The notes beneath the pieces were generated by a model, which was not told where the DNA came from, made no database searches, and was given only the letters and a program-made list of their open reading frames with translations. Shown piece after piece: positions 40,901 through 52,431 of a stretch of DNA of 64,000 nt (its first letter is position 1; every line of letters starts with the position of its first letter). The stretch spans positions 372,001 through 436,000 of the forward strand of contig JAQGBZ010000015.1 of NCBI GenBank assembly GCA_034687125.1, written 5' to 3'. Source of the stretch: Neelides folsomi. Its lineage: Eukaryota; Arthropoda; Collembola; Neelipleona; Neelidae. The position numbers were made by a program, and so were the translations under genes.

Positions 40901-43900
40901 ATTTTATATGTAAATATTCTCACTAAATCTCGCCAAGTTAAATATTACCATTTTGGATTTCCTCCTCCTATTTAAATATCTTACATAAGTACTTTTATAC
41001 TGCGATAATGCTAAATCTAATGCTAATAATAATTATAATGATGATTTTAATGATAATGATGGTGATAATTTTAATTTTACAGATGAAGGACGGAAGTGAG
41101 TCATCATTTTTAAGCGCAAGTTCCAAATTGGAAACTCGTCGTTTTTCCGATTCTGTGGCTTATCGCCTTCCGCGACTGAACGTTTTGGGTGCGGATGAAA
41201 GTGCTGGGATTGTTTGTTCCACCGGGGACCTTTTGACCCTCAAGTGCCTCACTTCATCGGCCCAGGAAATCAGCTTCTACAATTCTCCCTACGAGCAGGT
41301 GGCGGAGACGCCGAATCCACCTGCGACTTCTCCGCTCCTAGAGGGAAGGGAAGGCGAGTGAAGCATCAATTACAATTTAATCCCTCCAGAGTCTCGCAAT
41401 TAGCGAGAGGAAGGAGATTAAAAAACTTTTCCTCCGGATGAGAAACTTTTCATTTACCCGGATTACATTACACGGCACAGAATTAACGACAACTTATTTT
41501 TCTCTTTTATTTATTTACCCAACTTTGAACAGCACTTATCTTTCGACATCACACATTTTAACTAAAAATCACAAAAATTTATTTTTCATCTTTAACATTT
41601 TTATATGAATATTTTTTATATGAATATTTTAATTCTTTCTTTTTAAAACTTTACATGGATTTTGTACCAGCAACCAGGATTTAGTAGTTTGACAGTTTTT
41701 CGGTCAAGATTTTGATTCAAACCAATTTTTATTCTTAAGATTTTTTATTCAAATAGACAATTTAAATTTTGTAACTTTTCAAGTTTATTTTGAATAGAAA
41801 AGTTGAATCCTTTGAAGTATTATCTCTGTCGAGTTAAAAGGAAAAAATAAGTCCTTTGATATTTTGTCTCGATGTCTCAAGTACTTCTGTTCCTGACACG
41901 CGGGAATTGTCAAATGCGCAGGAATGGAGACTTGTCAATATAACAAGAAAAATGTTGCACATTCTTACAATTTTCACGCACAAAGGAATTCCACAAAGTA
42001 TTCAAATGAACCCCCTTTGCTCGTTTCAACCCTTTTGAATTATAAATTCTTTATAGAAAATCTTAAACTTGTTATTGTCTGATACTATATGATATTTAAT
42101 GAATCTACTATTATTTACTTAATATTCATACCGCGTAAGTCATATTTAATTAAAGAACATGGTTTAGCTTGATAAAGTTATTAAATTTATTATATGAATG
42201 GGATCCTGTTGAAGTCGGAATAATTTGATCGCATTTCAATGGGATCTGATTTATTTATTATTATTGTGAGCTTCAATTCAATTTCCCTTTGAGAAAACCC
42301 GGGTCGCATTTCGGCCCCAAATTCATCTTTTCTCAAATTCAATGCAGAATTGATCAAAAGGGCCAAATGGCTCCAAATTATTTACATTATTCATAAACTG
42401 ACCATCCACGACCCTGAGCCAATTTATATAACATGTGTTGCACGCTATTAAGCTCAGTTAATTTATTTCGATAATTTATTTATTTATTATTCTATCAAAC
42501 TGGTATTTAATTAAGATATATAATATGACCATAGACTAATTTTAATTCATATTCTTATGAAATATTTATACTTTTCAGAAAAGTAAAAATATAAATATAA
42601 AAAGAGAAAGCAAAATTCTTTTCAGACTATTAAACTCACTTGATTAATTTAAAGTAAATTGACATTGAACTTTTTGGCATCTATTCGTACGCTGAGTTTA
42701 ATAGCGCGAAATCCATCTTATTTTAATCCTCAATTATACTCAATATCTATTTGATCAATTTACTTTACTTTCTCAACAATTTTATAATTGAAAATTTTGA
42801 ACAGTAATTTGATTTTTAGTCTGAATTTCATCCCAAAATTAATAAATGTAAATATTTTTGAATATTTATCATAAGATATTTGATATTTTATTTGATAAAA
42901 AAGAATTTGTCGAATTAATAAAATTGTAAACCAATTTTGCTTTTGTGCTCGGATGGATAGACGGATTTATTAGAATTGGAAATATGGTTGAATTTTAGCA
43001 TATAAGATTCATTTTGTGAGTTGTGTTGAAATTCAAGACCCGTCCCTTTTCCACTTTCTTCAGAATTGGTCCAGGAATCTCTCTGACTGTGGAGGAAGGA
43101 AAGGGAGGGACATTTTCCTTTATAGGAATCTCACAAGTTGAAGGAGAAGTTAAAAAGAAAAGTTCCTTTTTTACTTTCTTTCGGTTTGATTGAGGGTGAC
43201 GCCATTGAAAAACTCCCTTACACTTTTCACTCCTTTCTATAAAAATTCCACACATTCTCTCTTTTTCATACAACTCACATTCCTTCACCGAGTAAAGTAT
43301 GAACTTATTTGATAAATCGAAATTTTATTTGATAAATTAAATATAAATCATGAAATTCATGAGTTCAACTTATTGAGTTGTAACATTTTAAATCTTAAAG
43401 TTATTGTTATTGTAAACCAAATTATCGCATTAAATAGTAAGTTTTAGGATAAAGAGGGAATAACATTTGATTTGAATTTGAGTGAATTGATTGACTTTTC
43501 AGGCAGCAATCGATCCAAGTCCTTCGACGCGACTTACATGATGAACCTTGAAAAGGGGCGAGGGAGCGGATTTGGCTCAAGTTGGTTCAGTCGACGACAC
43601 ACGCCGATGGCTGAGAAACTCCCTTTACCTCCGGGTTCCCCAACACTTGTTTCCCCAAAACTGAAACAAACCCAATTGCCCATTTTCACTCTTACAAACG
43701 AAAATGGTAAAATTTAATTTCATTACAGTTAAAACTATTTAATAAGAAATAGAAAATTGAAGACTTGAACTAAAGTCTTTAAATTAAAATATCCTTATAT
43801 AAAATTATTATTCATAGAGAGTCAAAGTGAAATTATCGAAATTCCATCTCCTCCTGCTGGATCTCCTTCCTCCTCTCCAGAAGAAAAGTCAAGGGTATGA

Positions 43901-44936
43901 AAATATCAAAAAATTATTATTCCCCATTTCTGTGAATCGCATTACATTTTTAATAGTACGTACAGTATTTAACATAAACTAAACTAAATTATAATAACTT
44001 AGAATATTAAATTGAATAAAACTGACTGTGAGTGAGTGAAAAGTTTATATGGAAAATTTTGAAGGTCTCTTGGGGCAAAAATGGGTTTGTACTGGACGCG
44101 AACGTTCTTGGATTTGCCATTGAGAGTCATTTGAGAAGCGTTGAAAAAGGAAGACGAGCGACGATCACGGCGCTTTACGAACCCCCATCTTCTGCCCTGT
44201 CTGTGGCCATTTCAAGGTACGTTCAAAGATCAATTTACCTGTAATTTAACTCCATCCACCTCCAATTACTATTCCCATTTCTCTAATAGGGATCTCTAAT
44301 AGGTAATCCCAATTAAAATCTTGTAAATTCACAATTGTAATCCAATCCCTGACCTTATTTATTTAACGACACTACTTTAATATTTTATGACCTTTGAACT
44401 TAATATTCATTTATTAATAATATTGACCTCTTTTAAACCTTGACCCTATGCATAAAATGTCTATTAAATAATGATCCAAACCGATAAATAATGTTAAATA
44501 AATGATGTTAAAAAGGGGTCGGTCAGCCTCAGCCTGTGGTTTGGGGATAAACACAAATAACCCGACATTCCGAATGGAGACCGTCGTTTCCCACTGTGAG
44601 ACCCGAACGGGTGGAAGCAGCGGGAAGCGAAAAGCGTCTCTCCAGACAACTTCCATTTACTCCACTGATTCTAAGTTCTGGGCCAAGGAGGGATTTCCCC
44701 TCTCCGTTCCTCAACAGGAAATGAAACGACGGGCGTCGTGCATTGAAACCCTTTCCCACAATGAGCCCTCCGTGCAAGAAGAAGAGGAAATTGAAGAAGC
44801 TCCGATTCAACCCAAAATTTCCCAACAGCGCCAACAATCAAAACGAACACCGCAGAGGCAACCAGAAGAACCCCAAAGGGGAGTTTCAATTTGTTCCGCA
44901 ATTAGAAATTTCCTTTTACATAATTTAAGATCCTAA
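28947..44936 (+). CDS. unrecognised 481-residue Ser/Pro-rich protein, long first intron
   Basis: Seven coding exons fit one frame with consistent splice phases: 28947-28949 (the ATG alone, CCAAAATG|GTATGT), 38516-38833, 41083-41353, 43503-43706, 43818-43894, 44065-44216 and 44516-44936. The total is 1,446 nt including the stop. The intron after 41353 needs a GC donor (AAG|GCGAGT); the GT alternative at 41301 runs into a stop. The protein begins MCEKAEVEVHVEGQSSQKRC and continues with IYRPCKPDIDLIRDFTGTRK, KVTLRISQKTPGNKEK, FDATYMMNLEKGRG and FVLDANVLGFAIESHLRS. It ends in a basic/Gln-rich tail and VSICSAIRNFLLHNLRS. There is no signal peptide, no obvious membrane span and no domain I recognise. 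Exon GC content and phase agreement support a real gene. It is probably cytosolic, possibly a scaffold. The 9.6-kb first intron is the weakest link in the model. Confidence 0.62.
33763..33817. repeat. 22-bp direct repeat, two copies
   Basis: Two exact copies of AACAATATTTTTCAATAAAA plus AA, separated by 11 bp of A-rich sequence. Confidence 0.85.
37402..37443. repeat. 21-bp perfect tandem duplication
   Basis: Two head-to-tail perfect copies of CATTGCATATATACATACTT plus G in AT-rich intronic DNA. No sequence divergence, so recent. Confidence 0.9.
39061..39095. repeat. 14-bp tandem repeat, 2.5 copies
   Basis: Unit CAAGATGGATCTAA, two full copies and a half copy, perfect. Confidence 0.9.
40393..40414. 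repeat. TA dinucleotide repeat
   Basis: A run of about ten TA units in the second large intron of the unrecognised plus-strand gene. Confidence 0.8.
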
Positions 44937-47214
44937 GCTTTGGATTTTAATTAATGGATATTAGTAAAAGATAATTAAAAATTACCTCATCAATGTCAAA
45001 TTCTGACCTCGAGACAATCAACGGAATTACATATTACCTTAAAAATCAAATCAAATGATAAATTCGCGTGCCAATCTATTTAATAAGGTGAAGTCTTATT
45101 AAAGAAATAATAGCTAAATTTATTTTATAGGACGTAATGTATCGTGATTGTTTTTACTTTTTTGGTAAACTGGTAGTAAGTTAATTATTTTTAGAACGTC
45201 ATTTTATCCTAATGACTTAAGAACACAGTAAATAATATTTAGATTTTACAGTACATTAATTATGTCACAATATATATCACAACGTGTATTTTATAATTTT
45301 TAGTGACGTAAATCGAGCATTTGTATTTTCTATAATACAATAAAAGGCTATCATAGCGAATCTGATTGAAATAAAAACGTGAAATAGGAAATTTAAAATG
45401 GAAAGTTTACAATTGCATTTTATATATTTAATATTATTTATTTATTACGTTACATACTATATGTTAATACATACATGATTATGCAGTCACTGTACATATG
45501 TATATGATACATAGAGATACAGATATCCTTTACCTTCCATATAACATAGTTCTGATAAATAGAGTAGGTTATAATGTTATAATGTTGCAAATGTCTGAGA
45601 CACATCATAAACACGGAGTTGTAATACATAAAGGGCAATAAACGGAGAATTTATGACATTTGATCCGATTTCCGATTCCTATACTGATAATGATAGGAGT
45701 GTTGGTGGCGTCTGTAGCCCTTCATTTGTTCTCACAAGGTTCTAGTAAGACTGACAATTAAATTCCCCAATCAAATTACCAAAAGAGAAAACTCAAGCGG
45801 AGAAAATTTATTCGAAACTTTCATGCAGGAAAATGAAAGGCTCGAATTTATCACCAATTAATCAACTTTTAGATTTATCAGTAAAATGTTCTTTAAATTA
45901 ATTACCAAGTTTTGAACCAATTTTATTGATCAAATCCTACCAATACCTTATAAATATTTATTATTAATACGTGTATCACGAATTCATAAGCATTGAAAAA
46001 TAATATTATTAATAATTAAACTAACGCTAAATTTAATCAACTAAATAATGCCCCGGATAATATTCAGTTAACTTAAAGTAATAAAAATGTATTTATGTAG
46101 TGAATTTAAACAATATTTAGTAGCACATTTACAATTAAACATAAAATATAAACGATACTACTATAGATACAATATAATAAATACAAATTTGTTATAAATA
46201 TTATATTATTTAATAATAAGAAACACATACATACTGTATGCATACTGTAGTGCAGTGTGCAATTGTGAATTTTATGAAAACGAAAGTGATTGAAATGAAT
46301 TGTTAAAGATGTAAACAGTGCAAAATTAAATCCAGCCTGGTTGATAAACTTGTTGTAGCATGAATTTAATGAAAAACAAACTACGCCGTTTTCATCAACT
46401 TTTGGATAAAAACAGCGATGGTCCAACGGGTTCATTCGACCCTTCACTAAACGTGTGTTTTGAAGTGTTGGATTTAAGTAGAATTGATGGGAAAGTGAAA
46501 ATTGTGGAAGAGTGAAAATTGGTGTGTACCTTTTAAATAAACTCGACTTGTAATTTGAACATTTATTTGACTTCCCTCTTGAGCTGTCTTTGGGCGTCCA
46601 GGAGAAGTTGAAAGGTTGAGAATTGAAGTTGGAGAGAATCTCCCACCACAGACAGAGTTTGTGAAAGTAATTAGGGGAGAGGTGATTAGGAAATAATTCC
46701 TCTTTCCACTCTCAAAGCACGGACGTCTTCTTAGCACATCTTTAATCTCTCACAAAAGATCACTCAGAAAAAATCAATTAATTTTAACGAAATTGAAAAC
46801 GAATTTCACACATTCATCTTTTAAGTTTTTCGCACCTTTTAAGCTCTTTTTCCCAATTTTCTAAAAAAACCATTTCATCAGTTTTCTATTTGATGATAAA
46901 AATGATAGTTTTTGCAAAAATATTCTGATTCAATATTTTAAAATATTTTTTATAATAAATAATAAATAATAAATTAATATTATTTATAATTTATAATTAA
47001 GTAATACTTATTAATATTATTTATAATTTAAGTAATATTTATTAATATTATAAATGTTTTTAAAACTAACATACCTAACTAACTAATGTAAGATTTTTAA
47101 AAAGTATTTCTTGAAAGTTTGCATGAATAGTATGGTAAATATGAAAATAATGAGGAAATGTGTTATACGAATTGATTGTCGATTTTATTTTAATTATACT
47201 TTCCCTTTTCAATT
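44937..47214. other. intergenic, tail-to-tail, AT-rich
   Basis: AATAAA occurs near 45,340 and 45,370 and could end the plus-strand gene. The rest is mostly AT-rich. A 51-codon plus-strand open frame at about 46,360-46,515 and GC-richer sequence to 46,740 are noted as a finding. A degenerate AT repeat occupies about 46,945-47,055. Confidence 0.5.
46945..47055. repeat. degenerate AT-rich tandem repeat
   Basis: Overlapping repeats of TTATTAATATTATTTATAAT type with self-complementary arms. Low information content. Confidence 0.65.
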
Positions 47215-48146
47215 TTATGAAATTACACACAATCCAGGACATCCAGAGACATCGTAAGGTTCCGGAGTCGGCATTTGCATTTCAACGCTTTTGGTCGGAG
47301 ACGGCGGAGGAGCCGCTGAGGAATTTCGGCAGTTTAAACATTCGAAATAAGATTTCCTCGCAAAATCACGGCTCGTTTCTTCAGTCACTTTTTTCTTACA
47401 CCTGTTGCACTCACGTATGCGAATTCCAACACGCATAAATCCATCAATATCTTCCTATTCAAAAATCATTAAATTATCACAAAAACATATCAAAATTGCA
47501 TAATTAACATAATATAAAGTTCAATTAATGAATTATATTTTTAAAGTTTTAATAATATTATTATATGAAACTATAAATATGATTAAAATGAATACTTTTG
47601 TCGTTCCTGACGGAGTAAAGGGATCTCGTCCATTCCAATGGTAAGGAGAAGTCTGCGAAGTTGTCCATTTTTTGCTATTAAAACTTTCGTCCCTCGTTCG
47701 GAATCCGCCAACAGACGCCATTTGCTTTTCATAGTTTGTATCTATCAAATATCAAAGTCGTATCTAAATCATTTATAAATTTTATTCTCATATAGACAAA
47801 TTGAAAATCAATATACAAAATCTGCCAAGGTGGGAAGAATCTAATAGTGAATCAGTATAATTTTATTTTCGATTTCGGAGAAGGAAATGGTAATTTAATC
47901 AAATGTAATTATATGATGCGAATGATTCGGAATTTGATGGAAATATTTAATTGGCTCACAGAACGATTTTTTCACTTCCATGTTATTTTTCTTTGAAGGG
48001 AAGGCGTCGTTCCGCCTGAATTCTCTTTTCGGCCCAGCGGAGCTCCCAAAGGAACCACCTGAGTTGTTCGCCCGGCCAAAACCACCAGAAGATGAAAAAG
48101 AAAACTCGTCCTTCGAATTCATGTTTTTGTCCCGGAAACTCTCCAT
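47215..48146 (-). CDS. unrecognised 190-residue protein with Cys4 finger and CaaX terminus
   Basis: Three exons (48146-47960, 47741-47596, 47454-47215) join in phase into 191 codons. The start MESFRDKNMNSKDEFSFSSS is the first in-frame ATG. The same frame is open upstream to an acceptor-like site (CTTCTAAG|GATTCTGAG), so an extra 5' exon is possible. A Gly/Ser/Phe-rich N-terminus (GGFGRANNSGGSFGSSAG) is followed by a basic-polar middle. A Cys cluster then has the spacing C-x2-C-x19-C-x2-C (ECNRCKKKV ... YFECLNC), a likely single zinc-binding finger or ribbon. A Pro-rich stretch comes next. The end is SGCPGLCVIS: CVIS is a classical CaaX farnesylation box, and the Cys five residues before it is a candidate palmitoylation site, as in Ras proteins. 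Membrane targeting by lipid is inferred. It is not a LIM protein by spacing. I recognise no family. Confidence 0.65.
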
Positions 48147-51100
48147 GATTTCCAAATACTCAGAATCCTTAGAAGAATTACATACTTCAATAGTTACACA
48201 ATATTATTATTATATACAATATCAGAAATCATATTCAGATAATTAATTATCCATATTCACAATATCCTCCCATATAACATACAAAGGTACATAATATATT
48301 TAATGTTTTACGTATAAGTATAGTATATGGAATATATTTAATAGTGTTTTTAATGTGAATATAAATTTTGCTTACAATTTAATTTATTAAATATTTATTA
48401 CAGCCAAAATGTGAAGACCTTTTGAAGTGCGAAGTTGCAAGTTTTGAAACTGATGCGAAGAAAGTTGAGATAAAAGGATTTTCCCCAACGACGAAGACTT
48501 AAAATGAATTCGCTCCAAATTTCTTTCCTGTTGATCTTTTCACAATCACCTTCAACAATTCAAAAACTTACACTTTATCAACTTTCCGGACTTTCCCCTA
48601 TTAAATACAAACAAGTCGCAAATTTTGGACAAATTGAAAGTTTCCGAAGGTTTTAAGTTCTTAAAGGCCTTCCTTATAGAAATTTAATTGAACTCTTGAT
48701 TTTGGTAGAATATTGTGAAATAAGTTGTTAATGCAAAATATAGAATTATAAAGATTGCGTTGGACTTTAAATGTGTAAGCTGTTATTTGCCAATGAGCGT
48801 AAGAGAAGTTGTGAGTTGAACTTAGCCCGTCGTTTTGTTATCAACTCGAAGGATCGCAATTTCAAACACTTTCAACTAACCATTAAACTTTTCATTGCGA
48901 TTTTAACTTCACTGGCCATATTGGTGGAACTGGCGTGTAATAAAAGTCGCCTTTGCTTTCATTCAGACACAAACTCTTTTTTGTCATTTCCCTATGACTC
49001 ATGTGAAACTGAAACTTTTAAACTTTTAAATATAAATAATACCTAATATCAATGGACTCAATATGGTTAAAAGTTATACAAGTTACGAATAAGTATAAGG
49101 CAAAAGTAAAGAAATAAAATATATAACGATCTACCGAACTATGCATAGTATGATTTAAATGATTTACAATATGTAGGATATGTATTATTATAAGTAATTA
49201 TTTATGTACAAGCTTGTGAGTTATGAATGTTTTAACAAGTTATAATTTAACTAGCTACTATGCTATAAGTAAGACGAGTAAGATGACACATTTGTTATTA
49301 TTTAACAATTTATTTACAAACAAATATAAATTGAGCATTACATAAATAATTTCAATTTGGGGTATCGATCATTATTTAATTGCGTGCATTTAAATGAATA
49401 CAACAATGCAAGATATAAAATTCAGAACAGTCAACATTATTAAATTATGAAAAACATCATTGACATCAAGACATCAATTTACTCTATTTCCTATTTATCT
49501 CAATGATTTGTCCAAATACTTGAGATAGTCAACAAATAATGACAAATATATTAAGCCACAATTAAGATATTATTTAAGATTATTTAACATAATTTAGTCT
49601 AAAACAACTAAGATAAAACTAAGATATGTATACCAATATTAAAAATACTTTACAAATGGAATTAGTCGCAATATCACAGTCACAAGTAACCTTAAGATAA
49701 CGAGATAATTTACATTTTATTAACCAAATGTAAATAAATTAAGTATATTAGATTTCTTCCATTACACATAATTTCTATATTATATTGCTGTATATTATAT
49801 TATATGATATACCGTATTAATTGCCAAAAGTATAGCTATAAAGTACAGGTACATGACATTGTAAGAAATGAAAGGGATTTCATCTCTCGTTTTTCCCCAA
49901 AATGTGAAATGCGGATCTACCTCAACAATCTTCACAGTTTCACTTTATTTCATGCACGTGGAACAATCCAACAATCCTTGTTTATCAATTTATCAAACAT
50001 CATGATATGAAGAGCATGAAATTAAAGCATTTTACATTTTAATAACATTTTCTTTGGTCCACATTTTATAACCTTCATACAACAAGATTTAATTAAATCT
50101 TTACATTAAATCTTGTTCCCTTTAAACCTGTTTTGCAAAAATTAGAATAAAACACAATGGAAGATTCAAAAAACAAGATCTTAATTTCTCATATCTGATG
50201 TCAACTTTTATGAACAAACATTTCCTCACGTTATCTTTATTTACGGAAGGATCGTCCTTTTAACTCCCAAATTCAAAGTTTAATCCAAACACGTTGAAGA
50301 TGTTTTAAATAAACCTTCAGCATGTTGTCCAAATAGTCAGAGGAACGAAGAGGTCCAACCAATCCAATGAGGACAAAGGAAGAAGGAGAAGGCCGTGAGT
50401 CATAAATGAAAAGGAGCTTCTAATAATAACAATAATGATGGAGAGAGTTTTGACTCTCATTAACGTCTCTCCCATTTATATCTTCCTCAACTCTCAAACT
50501 CTCAAACTCAAAGACCCAAACTCTTCTTGCGTAAAATGCATTTAACGACCTTTCCTATGTCGAAATAATCCTCGTTTTAACGGAGCATTTGGGGGAACTC
50601 TCACGGAATGAAAAGTTTCGAAAGATACAAATAATCCAAAAAGTTAAGAAATTGATAATAAGAATTGAAGATTATTTTATATAAAGTACAGAAGTGTATA
50701 ATTCTAGAGATATAAAAATTCCAATTTTTGGATTATTTTTAAGAGATATTATAGAATTTAAGAGTTATTATAGAATTGTATGGTGAAATAAACAATAAAA
50801 TAAAGTAAGATTGGAAAAAGGATTGAATGAGTGGGAGTTGAACGGAATAAAGTGGGCCGCTGAAGCTTCAAGAAGTTTTAAACCCTTGGACTTCCATTTA
50901 GGTCAACACAACAATGCTCCTCATAACCCATTTGACTCATTTGAACCAACAAAACCTCCCGTTGAAATCCTCCCTTTATTCCCTCAACTTTAAATATTCC
51001 TGACACCCCAAGTGTCACTCACCTTTTAATCCCTTCGGCTACTTAACTCTATTTAAGCTCATTTAAACACCTTCAACCAAAATTTCAAACTTGATAAGTC

Positions 51101-52431
51101 CATAAAGAAAAGGCTTTTGCATGAATAGCAATTTCCGTTAAAGCTTTATAATTCATAAGCATATAAATTTATGTATACTGAGACTCTTTAATAAATTTAT
51201 TTTATCAGTGCAATTTATACAGTATTATGTTGACAATTGAATAATAGTTTAAATCTCATGGTCAAAGTGCATTAACTAATCGGAACCAATTACATGTGAT
51301 GGACATTCCATAAGTGCTTTCTTATCTTATTTACTACAAACTCCCTTTATGAGTCAATGAACATAGCGGAATTGTTCAACAAGTTTAAAAAACAATGTAG
51401 ATCAGGAATCTCGCCTTTTTTTCTAAAAAAATTAAAAAGGAATGTGGATTATGAGAATTTCTTATATTTGAGTTTGGTCAGTGCGAGGGGCTTTTAAGGG
51501 ATTTCTCTTGGGGGTCTTTGGATCCCGTTAAACTCACTTTACATCTTCCTTATGTTAGATCTCACTTACTCCTTTACTTCTTATCTCCATGTGGAGTGGA
51601 TTGGCCAAGAGCAATGCAATCCCTGCACATGGAGATTCTCCATAGAGGTAGGGGATTTAAAGCATTGTGAAGGATAGGAAAAGTTGAGACTCTGACTGAG
51701 TGAGAGGTAGTCGAGGAGTTGAAAAGTGAAACGAGACCTTCGGGCGGAATTCCCCATTACCAATGGAGACAGGTAGGGGAAGAAGACGAGGGATCCAAAG
51801 ACACCAAACCAAGTCCATTAGTCATTCAACTTACTCCAACATAGAAACACATGAGAATTTAAGCTTTACACGCTCTCATTATTGAGGAAATTACCCCAAT
51901 CCTCGCAATTTCAAAACGGTAAAATTGAATTTACCCGCTCTGTTTGAATATTTACGGTAAAAAAGTATTTGAAAAGTGTTACAACAACGACAAGTGCAGA
52001 GTTTCCCCCAGAAACTTAAAAAGCAAGACAAACATTAAACAAAATATTAAGCAAGTCATAAAACATTAAATATTAAACAAACTGTTAACTTAATTGTGAT
52101 CATTATTAAAAGTTGAAGCAAAATAAAAACACAGATTTAACAAAACATTTAAACAACCCAGTGTTAAAAATTGTTTTATTTTAAAAAGTGGGAATTTTAA
52201 ACTTTATTTTACACAATAATTTTACGTTTAATAAAAACTGAGTTTTTAAAGACGAATTTGATAAAATTTTAAAAGTGTTTTTGTGAATGTGTAAAATTAA
52301 ATAAAAATGGTTAATTTATAATTATTAAAATGGAAACTAAAAAAGGAATGTGAAGGGGATGGGAGACGGATGTGAGGAGTCGTGGGAGTGGGCGACTTAC
52401 AATAAATAATTCCGATCTCTGTGCGGCTGAG
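48147..52431. other. 4.3-kb region without a confident gene; Cad96Ca leader at its end
   Basis: AT-rich. A GC-richer block at about 48,410-48,510 could be a non-coding first exon of the minus-strand CaaX gene (donor GGCT|GTAAT) or a plus-strand exon. Further GC-richer blocks lie at 48,770-48,970, 50,280-50,620, 50,810-50,990 and 51,540-51,800; their open frames resemble no family. About 52,330-52,431 is probably the Cad96Ca 5' UTR. Confidence 0.45.

Noticed and set aside
42995-43288. 97-codon minus-strand frame with Cys and Lys
   Set aside because: Lies in an intron of the plus-strand gene, with no splice partners and no similarity that I can recognise.
48771-49046. 91-codon plus-strand frame with a possible membrane helix
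   Set aside because: No start context, neighbours or family resemblance; left as a GC-richer block only.
50811-50993. 60-codon plus-strand frame
   Set aside because: Short, isolated, no homology visible; expected by chance in GC-richer patches.
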